64,000 nt of DNA from Marinomonas aquimarina (GTDB taxonomy: Bacteria; Pseudomonadota; Gammaproteobacteria; Pseudomonadales; Marinomonadaceae): contig NZ_FLOC01000007.1 of NCBI RefSeq assembly GCF_900089755.1, forward strand, positions 103,055 through 167,054, read 5' to 3'. The position numbers and the translations under genes were made by a program. Positions 45,640 through 54,549 of this stretch are shown here, one piece after another. A model generated the notes under the pieces. That model was not told the DNA's origin. It saw only the letters and a list, made by a program, of their open reading frames with translations, and made no database searches. Within the stretch, counting starts at the first letter, position 1. Each line of letters opens with the position of its first letter.

Positions 45640-45946
45640 AAAAGAAAGAGGGAAGCGAAAATAAAATAATCGCTTTGGATACATCGAAGATACTAGTTCC
45701 GAAAACAAAGTGGGTGCTGCTTCTGCAGTTCTACTCAGGTTTTATTTTTATTTTTGCAATGTTTTCATCGCCTTTCGGCTTGTATATCTAAAAAAATCAA
45801 TTATCCAAAGCGATCTTTCCATCCGCAGCCTCAGGTTTTATTTTTATTTGCAGAGGCTACGGTGTTCCTTTTATTTTATTTTTATTTGAAGGAACGTACA
45901 CAATGATTAACTTATTTTTATTATGTCAATCTTGTTATCGTTGTGT
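45640..45946 (-). ncRNA. Candidate CrcZ-like Hfq/Crc decoy sRNA
   Basis: No protein-coding ORF is supported in the gap between pcnB and the CbrB-like gene, the position of CrcZ in Pseudomonas. On the minus strand four A-rich motifs sharing the core AATAAAAATAA occur at about 45912-45924, 45871-45888, 45833-45852 and 45739-45757. They read as ARN triplets (AAU-AAA), the kind bound by the distal face of Hfq with Crc. The second lies in the loop of a 7-bp stem (45864-45870/45889-45895), the third in the loop of a 10-bp stem with one mismatch (45823-45832/45853-45862), and the fourth inside a 13-bp inverted repeat (45669-45681/45802-45814). The 5' end is set about 12 bases after the sigma54 -12 element. 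The 3' end is a guess at an AAGCGA/TCGCTT stem followed by a pyrimidine tract. Confidence 0.65.
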
Positions 45947-45956
45947 CCTATATAAG

Positions 45957-45971
45957 GCATTTGTTGTGCCA
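45957..45971 (-). promoter_or_regulatory. Sigma54 promoter of the candidate sRNA
   Basis: Minus-strand TGGCACaacaaaTGC: a perfect -24 TGGCAC and a -12 ATGC (consensus TTGC), with GG and GC spaced exactly as sigma54 requires. The predicted start is near 45945. Confidence 0.7.
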
Positions 45972-46058
45972 ATTTTCTCAAAATACTGAAAAATAAGGAA
46001 TTTTAAAAAATGTTGTGCACTTTTTTTACGATATTGCAAGGTTTTGATGGGTAGTGTC

Positions 46059-46072
46059 GTAACAAGTGTTAC
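46059..46072. promoter_or_regulatory. Candidate CbrB-binding palindrome (enhancer site)
   Basis: GTAACA-AG-TGTTAC, centred about 120 bp upstream of the predicted sRNA start and ending 3 bases before the stop codon of the CbrB-like gene. TGTTAC and GTAACA are the half-sites reported for CbrB in Pseudomonas, there more widely spaced and in the opposite order. A third half-site-like CGTTAC follows at 46081-46086. Confidence 0.5.
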
Positions 46073-46074
46073 TT

Positions 46075-47499
46075 TTATTCCGTTACTTTTCTGGGCACGC
46101 CAAGCTTTTGGCGTCTTTCCCAAAGGCTTTTTCGGGAGATGCCCAGAGACTGTGCAAGCTGAGTTTCAGTCATTTTATGTTGGTGCGTCAGCACAAAGTG
46201 TTTGAAGTAATCGTCTAGCGTGGTGCCTTCAATGACAAACTGTGAGGGGCTTTCTGAGGCGCCGCCAGTGTGCACGTCTTTTGTTACCTTTGTGTGACTG
46301 TCTTTGCTTTTCAGTTTGAGATTGCTGGCCTCTAGTTTGCCTTCTGGACTCAGAATAATAGCTCGCTCTAGGGCGTTTTCCAGTTCGCGCACGTTGCCGG
46401 GCCAGTTGTGGGCGCGGATCGCCTTGTCAAAGGTCTTACTGTAGGGGGGCACCGGTTTATCGTGCTTTTTGCAGGCTTTCTCTAGTAATGTCTTTGCAAT
46501 CAATGAGATATCTTCGCCACGCTCGCGCAGGGCAGGTACGGTGAGCTCCATCACATAGAGACGGTAGTATAAGTCTTCACGGAACATGCCGTTTTGTACC
46601 ATTTGCAACAGGTTACGGTGGGTAGCTGTCACCAGTCGGATGTCCACTTGAGTGGACGTGACCGCACCCACGCGGCGAATTTCCCCTTCTTGTAGTACGC
46701 GTAGCAAGCGCGCCTGAGCCTCTAAGGGGAGCTCGCCGATTTCATCGAGGAATAACGTCCCTTGATCCGCTGCCACGATTAGGCCGTCGCGAGCCGACAC
46801 GGCACCGGTGAACGCGCCTTTCTCGTGACCGAATAGTTCGGATTCAATTAAGTTTTCCGGGATCGCGGCACAGTTAACACTGATTAAAGCGTTGTTTTTA
46901 CGCTTAGACAGATTGTGGATGGATTTGGCCACCAATTCCTTACCCGTGCCGGACTCGCCGTGGATCAGTACCGTGGCATTGGTCTTGGCCACTTTTTGCA
47001 GTTCATCAAACAGTATGTGCATAACGGGGCTATTACCGATGATGCCGCTCTCAGGAGAGCCTAAGGTTGGGCTGCTGGGAGGCTGGCTTTGCTCGGCAAA
47101 CAGGCTGATGTCCGCTGTGCTATCTGCTTTTAGCTCCGCACCTTTAGTTTGGCCATGCTTCGGCTTTTCGAGCGCTTCGATGACCTGTGCCAGTACGGTG
47201 TCGGGGTCGGTAGGTAACGGGATAAAGTAGTTGGCCCCTTTGGCCATGTATTCAATGGCGCTATTGAGGCTGGGGCGTTGGTCAAAGATGATAAAGGTTT
47301 GTTGGCTGACCTTTGCCAGCGATTCGTCGGGGGCAACCTCAGCATCAATCAGTAACAGTTCGAAGTCATCCAGTTCGTAATACTTGATGGCTTGCTCAAT
47401 GGTTTGGCTAATGTTGACGTGAAAGCCATTGCGGCTTAGCCAGCGATCTACTTCTTTAAGTGGCGAGTTGTCGCCACAAATCACCATTACGTGATACAT
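46075..47499 (-). CDS. CbrB-like sigma54-dependent activator with degenerate receiver
   Basis: 474 residues. The receiver-like domain (about 1-110) keeps an aspartate at position 52 (LLLIDAEV) but lacks the usual acidic pair (ICGDNS), the conserved Thr/Ser of strand 4 (FDQRPS) and the lysine of strand 5 (YFIPLP). The AAA+ domain (about 150-385) has Walker A GESGTGKE (181-188) and a complete GAFTGA loop (228-233) for sigma54. The C-terminal Fis-type helix-turn-helix reads LAQSLGISRKSLWERRQKLGVPRK, close to CbrB. Synteny dksA-gluQ-here-pcnB matches cbrB, but cbrA is missing. It probably activates the sigma54 promoter at 45957-45971 without classical phosphorylation (inference). Confidence 0.8.
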   Translation of the reverse strand: MYHVMVICGDNSPLKEVDRWLSRNGFHVNISQTIEQAIKYYELDDFELLLIDAEVAPDESLAKVSQQTFIIFDQRPSLNSAIEYMAKGANYFIPLPTDPDTVLAQVIEALEKPKHGQTKGAELKADSTADISLFAEQSQPPSSPTLGSPESGIIGNSPVMHILFDELQKVAKTNATVLIHGESGTGKELVAKSIHNLSKRKNNALISVNCAAIPENLIESELFGHEKGAFTGAVSARDGLIVAADQGTLFLDEIGELPLEAQARLLRVLQEGEIRRVGAVTSTQVDIRLVTATHRNLLQMVQNGMFREDLYYRLYVMELTVPALRERGEDISLIAKTLLEKACKKHDKPVPPYSKTFDKAIRAHNWPGNVRELENALERAIILSPEGKLEASNLKLKSKDSHTKVTKDVHTGGASESPSQFVIEGTTLDDYFKHFVLTHQHKMTETQLAQSLGISRKSLWERRQKLGVPRKVTE

Positions 47500-47511
47500 C
47501 CTGTCACCCCT

Positions 47512-47534
47512 TGTAACTTGATGTAACGATTATA
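47512..47534 (-). promoter_or_regulatory. -10 element and GTAAC repeats before the CbrB-like gene
   Basis: Minus-strand TATAAT (47529-47534) with a poor -35. Two TGTAAC units (47512-47517 and 47522-47527 on the plus strand, 10 bases apart) lie just downstream of it and resemble the GTAACA half-site, suggesting possible autoregulation. Confidence 0.4.
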
Positions 47535-47564
47535 CTCACTTTGCTCCTGTGTGCGAGTGTGGGA

Positions 47565-48446
47565 TTAGCGGATGAAATCTTGATCGCTGTCTTGCAGGGG
47601 GAGGCTTGCTTGGCATAGGCGCTGTTGTGACCAGTGCTCACTGGCCCAGTCTAATAAGCGTGCTATGTTAAGGTCGCTAGGGATGTTGCTTAGGCCAAGA
47701 TAATGCAGTACCCGTTGTAGGACTCTCACCTCACCATTGGGAATGGCTTTAGCGTGGTTCTGTTTACTGATCTTATCGCCATGCTCATTGATGATGAGTG
47801 GTAAATGGCAAAGCTCAGGCGCTTGCCAGGCAAACTGTTGATACAACCACAGTTGCTGACCGGTCGTCTCCAGCAAGTCGGCGCCGCGCACTATGTGGCT
47901 AATGTTCTGTAGGTGGTCATCCACTACCACCGCCAGCTGGTAAGAAAAGTAATCGTCTTTGCGCTTCAGTACTGGGTGGTTCAGCGGTTGGCGAACATCG
48001 AAATGCTGCGGCCCTTGAATCGGATCAATAAACTCGTAAATGCCTTGATCGCATTGGGCGCGCCAAGAATGCGCTGTTTGGGTGTCACTGTGGCAGCGGC
48101 TTGGATGTAACCCTTGTGTGGCTTTCAAGGAGGCTCGAGTGCACTGACATGGGTAGGCCAAGTCGCGCGCAATCAGTTTTTCTAAGTGGTGCTGATATAA
48201 ATCGTAGCGTTCAGATTGAACCAGAATATCTTCATCAGAGAACAGTTCATAACTATGTAGGGTACTAATAATAGCTTGCTGAAAAGCTGTAGAGCAGCGT
48301 GTGCCGTCAACATCTTCGATGCGGATTAACCAAGTCCCTTGCTGTTGGCGGGCGTCCAAATAGCTGGCCACAGCACTGAGGAGGGAGCCAAAATGCAGCG
48401 GGCCGGTTGGCGAAGGGGCGAACCGGCCGCGATAAGCAGTGGGCAT
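47565..48446 (-). CDS. gluQ: Glutamyl-Q tRNA(Asp) synthetase
   Basis: 293 residues. It is a truncated glutamyl-tRNA synthetase without an anticodon-binding domain that glutamylates queuosine at the wobble base of tRNA-Asp. The HIGH-like motif is RFAPSPTGPLHFGSLLSA, the KMSKS-like motif is DKISKQNHA, and zinc-ligand cysteines are in YPCQCTRAS and PSRCHS. It is 4 bases downstream of dksA, the standard dksA-gluQ operon. Confidence 0.94.
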   Translation of the reverse strand: MPTAYRGRFAPSPTGPLHFGSLLSAVASYLDARQQQGTWLIRIEDVDGTRCSTAFQQAIISTLHSYELFSDEDILVQSERYDLYQHHLEKLIARDLAYPCQCTRASLKATQGLHPSRCHSDTQTAHSWRAQCDQGIYEFIDPIQGPQHFDVRQPLNHPVLKRKDDYFSYQLAVVVDDHLQNISHIVRGADLLETTGQQLWLYQQFAWQAPELCHLPLIINEHGDKISKQNHAKAIPNGEVRVLQRVLHYLGLSNIPSDLNIARLLDWASEHWSQQRLCQASLPLQDSDQDFIR

Positions 48447-48449
48447 GAA

Positions 48450-48884
48450 TTAACCGCCGATTTGCTTCTCTTTGATCTCTGACAAAGTCTTACAGTCGAT
48501 ACACATGGTCGCTGTCGGACGCGCCTCAAGACGACGGATACCGATTTCGATACCACACTCATCACAGAAGCCGTAGTCGTCTTCGTTGATGCGTTCGATC
48601 GTTTGGTTGATCTTTTTAACCAATTTACGCTCACGGTCACGAGCACGTAGCTCTAGGCTAAATTCTTCTTCTTGGCTGGCACGATCGTTTGGATCTGCAT
48701 AGTTCACCGCTTCTTCTTGTAAGTTGTGTACTGTGCGATCAACCTCTTCCATTAGGTTTTGCTTCCAGTTGAGAAGGATGCTTTTAAAGTGCGCCAATTG
48801 TTTTTCGTTCATGTACTCTTCACCTTTCGCCGCAACGTAAGGTGTAAAGTCTTTCATCAATGATTCAGGATTTTTACTTGGCAT
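48450..48884 (-). CDS. dksA: RNA polymerase-binding transcription factor DksA
   Basis: 144 residues. The coiled coil carries the acidic tip NYADPNDRASQEEEF, which acts in the secondary channel of RNA polymerase with ppGpp. The C-terminal zinc finger CDECGIEIGIRRLEARPTATMCIDC has all four cysteines, so it is the zinc-dependent form. DksA represses rRNA promoters such as the one at the end of this window. Confidence 0.96.
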   Translation of the reverse strand: MPSKNPESLMKDFTPYVAAKGEEYMNEKQLAHFKSILLNWKQNLMEEVDRTVHNLQEEAVNYADPNDRASQEEEFSLELRARDRERKLVKKINQTIERINEDDYGFCDECGIEIGIRRLEARPTATMCIDCKTLSEIKEKQIGG

Positions 48885-49051
48885 AGTCTTGCCTCACTTC
48901 CCAGGTGTCCTTGTGGTAACCTGTTTACATTAAGTTAAGGTGGTTTAAATTTTCGGGCGGAAAGTTATCAGATAATTTGTGCCATAACCACATTTTTTGC
49001 GCAAAAACTTTATTCTTTTGTCGCGCACTTTTAAGGAGTTTAAAGATTAGT

Positions 49052-50212
49052 ATGCAGACTTTAGCGAAACGCGTCGAGCAAATAGCCCCTTTTCAAGTCA
49101 TGGCCGTGATGGAGCGTGCTAAACATCTGCAAGCTGCGGGAGAGGATGTGATTCACCTCGAAGTGGGCGAGCCAGACTTTACGGCCCCTGAGGTAGTGAA
49201 TGAAGCGGGCATAGCGGCGATTCGTGAAGGTCGTACGGGTTATACCGCAGCCACTGGACTGCCAGAACTGCGTCAGGCGATTAGTGAATTCTATCTCGAA
49301 CGTTATAAAGTTCAGGTGGCGCCGGAGCGTATCGTCGTCACACCTGGGGCATCCGGTGCCTTGCTGCTATTGAGTTCTTTAATGGCTGAAGTCGGTTCAG
49401 AGGTCTTAATGCCAGACCCTTGTTATCCTTGTAACCGACACTTCTTGTTACAAGTGGGTGCTCAAGCGCGTATGTTGGAGTGCTTGAGTGAGCACAACTT
49501 TGAAATTGACTTAGATTCACTGGCGTCCCATTGGCAGGCGCAAACCACGGGGCTGTGGTTGGCATCGCCTGCGAACCCAACCGGTTCAGTGCTTGCCAAA
49601 GACTACGTCGTTAAAGCGTGGGATATCGTGCAACAGCAGGGTGGTCATATGTTGGTGGACGAGATTTACCAAGGCTTAGTATTTGAGGGCGAGGACTTTA
49701 CCGCGTTGAGTGTCAGTGATGACATCTTTGTGGTGAACAGCTTTTCGAAATACTTCGCCATGACTGGCTGGCGTTTAGGTTGGATTGTGGTGCCTGAATG
49801 GGCTATTGAAGGGGCCACCAAGCTGGCGCAAAACCTGTTTATCTCAGCCCCTTCGATTGCCCAATATGCAGCTTTAAGAGCCTTCCAGCCAGATGTGTTG
49901 GCCGAATGTGAGCAGCGTCGACAAACCCTTGCCGAACGTCGTATGACCTTGCTTAAGGGGTTAGAGAAATTAGGCTTGCCGATTGCTTCTGCGCCACAGG
50001 GGGCTTTCTATGTCTACGTCGATGTATCGAGCATTACCACAGATGCCATGCAATGGTGTTTAGCTTTATTAGAGCAAGAGTTCGTCGCGCTTACCCCTGG
50101 GGCAGACTTTGGTATGAAAGATGCCCACAAATATGTGCGCTTCGCTTACACCTGTGATTGTCAGCGTATTGAGCAAGCGTTAGAGCGCATTGCGCGCTTT
50201 ATACAGGCCTAG
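49052..50212 (+). CDS. Class I/II pyridoxal-phosphate aminotransferase
   Basis: 386 residues from the ATG at 49052. An AAGGAG lies 13 bases upstream, longer than ideal, and a frame from 48977 has no ribosome site. The fold type I blocks are HLEVGEPDFTAPEVV, GYTAATGLPELRQAI, SPANPTGSVLAKD and the PLP lysine in VNSFSKYFAMTGWRLGW. The substrate is not clear: aspartate/alanine-type or succinyldiaminopimelate-type are possible. Divergent from dksA. Confidence 0.88.
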   Translation: MQTLAKRVEQIAPFQVMAVMERAKHLQAAGEDVIHLEVGEPDFTAPEVVNEAGIAAIREGRTGYTAATGLPELRQAISEFYLERYKVQVAPERIVVTPGASGALLLLSSLMAEVGSEVLMPDPCYPCNRHFLLQVGAQARMLECLSEHNFEIDLDSLASHWQAQTTGLWLASPANPTGSVLAKDYVVKAWDIVQQQGGHMLVDEIYQGLVFEGEDFTALSVSDDIFVVNSFSKYFAMTGWRLGWIVVPEWAIEGATKLAQNLFISAPSIAQYAALRAFQPDVLAECEQRRQTLAERRMTLLKGLEKLGLPIASAPQGAFYVYVDVSSITTDAMQWCLALLEQEFVALTPGADFGMKDAHKYVRFAYTCDCQRIEQALERIARFIQA

Positions 50213-50328
50213 TTTTTATTGACCTCAATCGTGTTCTGCTGAGGTTTTCTAAAAGCTGCTTCAAATGTGCATTATTACTCTGCATTATAGTTTCCATTGT
50301 GATGAACATAGAAAAGTGAAGGGTAGCA

Positions 50329-50751
50329 ATGCACAAAGTTCATTTATGGCGTCGCTTGGCAGCGGCGTTCTACGATTCCTTACTATTAATTGCCTTGTAC
50401 TTTTTAGTCGGTTGGATTGCTGTAATGGCCAATGATGGCGAAGCAGTGCAGGGTATGTGGCTGTTTTGGTTGTTGCTGTTGATTGCTTGGGGTTTCTTTG
50501 TAAAGTTTTGGCGTTACCCAGGTCAGACCCTAGGCATGCAGGTGTGGAAGTTTCGTGTGGTGCAAGAAAATGGCGCCCCTCTGACAGTACGACAAGCGAC
50601 GGCTCGCTATGTGTTTGCGTTGGTGTCTTGGGGCTGTTTTGGATTGGGCTTCTTGTGGGCTCTGATCGATAAGAATCAACAGACTTGGCACGATAAGTTG
50701 TCGCAAACTCGGTTAGAGTTTATTGATCATAAACAACGCAACCCCTCTTAG
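50329..50751 (+). CDS. RDD family membrane protein
   Basis: 140 residues. Two to three spans follow the RDD-type start LWRRLAAAFYDSLLLIALYFLVG (here RRLAAAFYD); GQTLGMQVWKFRVVQENG and the end DKNQQTWHDKLSQT are family-typical. The function is unknown; some members affect ion homeostasis. Its stop lies inside the terminator loop. Confidence 0.85.
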   Translation: MHKVHLWRRLAAAFYDSLLLIALYFLVGWIAVMANDGEAVQGMWLFWLLLLIAWGFFVKFWRYPGQTLGMQVWKFRVVQENGAPLTVRQATARYVFALVSWGCFGLGFLWALIDKNQQTWHDKLSQTRLEFIDHKQRNPS

Positions 50752-50766
50752 GTTGCGTTGTTGCTT
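50732..50766. terminator. Hairpin between the RDD gene and lptG
   Basis: Twelve-base-pair stem AACAACGCAACC / GGTTGCGTTGTT between convergent genes, overlapping the RDD stop codon. T tracts are short on both strands, so termination may be incomplete. Confidence 0.65.
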
Positions 50767-50772
50767 TAGACC

Positions 50773-51834
50773 TTAGTGGCGACGTTTGAGCAGATATAGG
50801 CCGATTGCAAAGCAGGCTAGGATCGGCAATAGAATACCCGCCAACGGTGGCAAAGAGCTGACTAGGCTTAAGCGGCCCATGATGTAGAGCGTGTTCTGAA
50901 ACGCGAGACCGATCAATACCCCAGAAAAGATACGCCCCCCCATGGTCGACGATCGCAGTGGCCCAAAGATCGTTGAAATCGCCACGATCACCAGTGCCAG
51001 TGAAGACAGTGGGCGGAACATCTTACTCCAGAAAGACAGCTCATAATCCCCAGGGTTAAGCCCCTGTTCTTTTAAAAAGCTCGAATACTGATACAGCTGC
51101 GTCAGTGACAGACTGTCAGGTTCTTGTGTCGACAGGTACAAATAGTTTGCTTTGAGTGACGAGTACCACTCTTGTGACTCGGCATGGCTGACGATCACCT
51201 GCTCCTCAGTAAAGGTAGAGGTGGCGATGTTGTGCAGCGTCCAAGTGTTTTCTGATTCTTGGGTTGCACTTCGGGCGGTGTGGATGGCTTGTAAGGTGTC
51301 CTGTTCGCGATCGTAGATGGTGATGTTGTACAGCTTACCTTGGCGGTCCGCAGCATCAATGTAAACATAGTCGCCGTTGGCTTTTAACCAGCTACCGCCG
51401 GTAATGGCGAAGTTGCTGTTGACACCTACTTGTAGCTTGTCCACCAAGTTGGCTTTTTGCTCCGCAATCGGGGAAACATACTCCGCCACCAGTAGTCCAG
51501 CTAATGCCAAAGCCAGCACGGGTTTACAAGCGGCAAAACCCAAGCGCCATAGGGGCACCCCTGCGGCGCGCATAACGGTAATCTCTGAGGTCGACGCCAA
51601 GGCGCCTAGGCCGACTAGCGTGCCGATCAATGAAGCGACGGGCAGGTACTCGGCCAGTTTCCCCGGGATACGTAAGCCGAGGACTTGAATTAATGTCGCG
51701 GCGGTGTATTGCTCGTTTACCTTTTTGACCTCTTCGATAAAGGTGATGGCAAAATCCAATCCGAGCAAGACAAAGGCGACCAAGCAGACGGCAAGAAAAA
51801 CGCTCATGCCAATGTAACGATCGAGCTTACGCAT
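50773..51834 (-). CDS. lptG: LPS export permease LptG
   Basis: 353 residues with six membrane spans around a periplasmic beta-jellyroll domain (about 130-260). It forms the LptB2FG transporter that pulls lipopolysaccharide from the inner membrane. The N-terminal LDRYIGMSVFLAVCLVAFVLLGLDFAITFIEEV and GTLVGLGALASTSEITVMRAAGVP are typical. The start overlaps lptF by eight bases. Confidence 0.95.
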   Translation of the reverse strand: MRKLDRYIGMSVFLAVCLVAFVLLGLDFAITFIEEVKKVNEQYTAATLIQVLGLRIPGKLAEYLPVASLIGTLVGLGALASTSEITVMRAAGVPLWRLGFAACKPVLALALAGLLVAEYVSPIAEQKANLVDKLQVGVNSNFAITGGSWLKANGDYVYIDAADRQGKLYNITIYDREQDTLQAIHTARSATQESENTWTLHNIATSTFTEEQVIVSHAESQEWYSSLKANYLYLSTQEPDSLSLTQLYQYSSFLKEQGLNPGDYELSFWSKMFRPLSSLALVIVAISTIFGPLRSSTMGGRIFSGVLIGLAFQNTLYIMGRLSLVSSLPPLAGILLPILACFAIGLYLLKRRH

Positions 51835-52945
51835 GACGGCCTCCAGTGTTTTGCTCAGGTAAACGCGCCGCTTTTCGAGAAAACGCTTGGTTAAACAGCA
51901 GGAAGGTGTAAGTCGCGATCATAATAAACAGCATATGCACCCACCATAAGCCAAGCTGGGCTGGGATGATCTGTTTTTCAAGGGCGGTGCGCCCCCAAAT
52001 AAGCAATCCCAGATAGGTGATCAGTAACACGATGGCGGGCAGCATTTTAAAGAAGCGACCTTGACGTGGATTTACCTGGCTCAACGATAGGCCAATCATG
52101 GCGAGAATCGGCACGATCACTACCAAACTGATGCGCCAATGCAGCTCTGCTACCAGCTTCGGGTCGCTCGCGTTCAGCAAGGATAGTGTCGGTTGGGCTT
52201 CTTCGGCAGTGATTTCACCGGCCGGTGTATCTTCAATACGAATGGCATAGGTATCAAAGGTGGTAATGCTGTAATGTCCCGTGCCTGGGCGGCCTTCGTA
52301 GCGCACGCCGTCTTTGAGTACTAGGTATTGCAAACCATCGTGCTCGGCAAAACGTACTAGCTCACCATAGCGTGCCAAGGTTTGTGATGGCACCAGTTGC
52401 CCACCTTTATGGGTATTGTCAGAGAGAAAGAGGTTCTCCATCCAGCCTTCGTTGGGGGTGAAGTCTTCGATATAGGTGGCCCGTTGGCCAGAACCTTCGA
52501 ACTTGCCGGGTTGTAAGAAGTCAAATGCCGTTAATTGATTTTGGGCTTGAGTGATTTCTTGGGCTTTATACTCAAAGGTAGGGGACAGCCAAAAATTGAT
52601 AAACGCCGACAGTGCTGTCACAAAAAATGCGATACCTAGGGTGTACCCTGCGAGCTTAAGCTTGCTGACACCGCTGGCGAATAGGATCGACATTTCATTT
52701 TCGATGTAAAGTCGACCATAGGCCAGCAACAGCGATAGGAAAAAGGCTAACGGTAAAATGACCTGAATAAAGCTTGGGACGTGTAGACCTAATAAAATAA
52801 ATAGGAAGTCAAAGCTCATGCGGCCATCCGCGACGCGACCGAGATAGTTAAAAATGCGTCCGCTTAAAATGACAAGAAGTAAGATGAGGGTCACCGCTGC
52901 GGTTGACACCAACACTTCTTTAGCCAAGTATCTGAATAGTTTCAA
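51827..52945 (-). CDS. lptF: LPS export permease LptF
   Basis: 372 residues with the same architecture as LptG. LFRYLAKEVLVSTAAVTLILLLVILSGRIFNYL starts the first span, FFLSLLLAYGRLYIENEMSILFASGVS contains the coupling helix, and the final helices follow VNPRQGRFFKMLPAIVL. Encoded divergently from pepA, as in E. coli. Confidence 0.95.
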   Translation of the reverse strand: MKLFRYLAKEVLVSTAAVTLILLLVILSGRIFNYLGRVADGRMSFDFLFILLGLHVPSFIQVILPLAFFLSLLLAYGRLYIENEMSILFASGVSKLKLAGYTLGIAFFVTALSAFINFWLSPTFEYKAQEITQAQNQLTAFDFLQPGKFEGSGQRATYIEDFTPNEGWMENLFLSDNTHKGGQLVPSQTLARYGELVRFAEHDGLQYLVLKDGVRYEGRPGTGHYSITTFDTYAIRIEDTPAGEITAEEAQPTLSLLNASDPKLVAELHWRISLVVIVPILAMIGLSLSQVNPRQGRFFKMLPAIVLLITYLGLLIWGRTALEKQIIPAQLGLWWVHMLFIMIATYTFLLFNQAFSRKAARLPEQNTGGRHA

Positions 52946-53074
52946 AGGAACCTCTACTGGAGTTCTAGCGTGACTTCAGGTGATCGCTACAAAAAAGTTA
53001 AACGGCTAATATTATCTCGATAGTTGCCGTAGGTAGCCAGTATTTTAGAAAGATTATTGAATTGGATGGGAAAT

Positions 53075-54532
53075 ATGAAAACACAATTGTTCAACAATGT
53101 TGCTGACGTCCAGGCAGACTTGCTTGCGGTATTTGTTCCAAGTGAAGGGGATTTACCAGCTGCAACGGCGCAAGCGGATGAAAAAGTGAATGGTCAAATT
53201 GCCGCACTTCGTGAACAAACCGTTTTCAAAGGCTCAGTGGCGCAGACTTTATTGTTACCAAGCACAGTAGCGGGTCAGCCGGCTTTATTGTTGGTCGGAA
53301 CTGGTAAAGACACACTGTCAGATATGAATGTGAAAAAAGTAGCAGCGGCATTGGGCGCACAAATTAAAGCCTTGCCATACGCTAATGTGGCGGTCGCGGC
53401 GAGTGGTTTGTCAGTGAAAGAGCGCGATGCGGACAATATCACTACCTTGTTGGCGCAATGGCTAAATGAAGCCTTCTATGAGTTCCTTGGTTTTAAACAG
53501 TCGGATGCAGAGAAAGTAAGCAAGGTTGAAACGCTGCAAATCGAAGGCACAAACGAAGGTGCACTGAAAGTAGGTGTGGCAACAGCGGCTGGTTCTGCCT
53601 TTACCCGTCAACTGGGCAACCTACCAGGTAATGTTTGTACGCCAGCATACCTAGCGTCGAAAGCTCAGCAGTTGGGCGAAGACTATGGCATCGAAGTGGA
53701 ATTGCTCGACGAAACCAAGATGGATGAACTGGGCATGCACTGTATGCTGTCCGTTGGCCGTGGCAGTGATCAACCAAGCTACCTAATCGTGATGCATTAC
53801 CGTGGTGGTAAAGAAGATGAAGCGCCGCATGTACTTCTTGGTAAAGGTATCACCTTTGATACTGGCGGTATCTCGTTGAAGCCAGGTGCGAAAATGGACG
53901 AGATGAAGTACGACATGTGTGGTGCTGCCAGTGTCTTTGGTACTATGAAAGCCATCTGTGAGCTAAAACCTGCATTGAACTTCACTGCAGTGATTGCCGC
54001 TGCGGAGAACATGCCAAGCGGTCGTGCCACCAAGCCAGGTGATATCGTCAAAACCATGTCTGGCAAGACCGTTGAAGTGCTGAACACCGATGCCGAAGGT
54101 CGTTTGGTGCTGTGTGATGCGTTGACTTATATTGAGCGTTTTAAACCACAATCTGTTGTGGATATCGCGACCCTGACGGGGGCCTGTATCGTGGCGCTTG
54201 GCAGTGTTAACTCTGGTATGTACGCCAACAAACAAGACGTGGCGGAGGCACTTAAAGTGGCCAGCAAAGACGCGGCGGATAAATTATGGCAGATGCCATT
54301 GGACGAAGAGTACCAACAGCAACTTGACAGTAACTTTGCTGACATCGGTAACATCGGTGGCCCAGAAGCGGGTTCTGTTACGGCAGCGTGTTTCTTGTCG
54401 CGCTTTACTGAAAGCTACCCTTGGGCGCATTTGGACATTGCCGGTTCCGCATGGACGGGGGGCGCAGCCAAAGGTGCCAGTGGTCGACCAGTTGGCCTGT
54501 TAACTCAATATTTATTGAGTAAAGCTAGCTAA
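53075..54532 (+). CDS. pepA: Leucyl aminopeptidase PepA
   Basis: About 485 residues from the ATG at 53075; a TTG at 53057 and an ATG at 53066 are in frame. It is a two-metal M17 peptidase removing N-terminal residues. The metal and active-site motif [32 protein letters not shown] with the catalytic lysine, and GCAxV-like regions are present. In E. coli PepA also binds DNA at carAB and cer. Confidence 0.96.
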   Translation: MKTQLFNNVADVQADLLAVFVPSEGDLPAATAQADEKVNGQIAALREQTVFKGSVAQTLLLPSTVAGQPALLLVGTGKDTLSDMNVKKVAAALGAQIKALPYANVAVAASGLSVKERDADNITTLLAQWLNEAFYEFLGFKQSDAEKVSKVETLQIEGTNEGALKVGVATAAGSAFTRQLGNLPGNVCTPAYLASKAQQLGEDYGIEVELLDETKMDELGMHCMLSVGRGSDQPSYLIVMHYRGGKEDEAPHVLLGKGITFDTGGISLKPGAKMDEMKYDMCGAASVFGTMKAICELKPALNFTAVIAAAENMPSGRATKPGDIVKTMSGKTVEVLNTDAEGRLVLCDALTYIERFKPQSVVDIATLTGACIVALGSVNSGMYANKQDVAEALKVASKDAADKLWQMPLDEEYQQQLDSNFADIGNIGGPEAGSVTAACFLSRFTESYPWAHLDIAGSAWTGGAAKGASGRPVGLLTQYLLSKAS

Positions 54533-54549
54533 TTGCTTTTAAAGTATTT

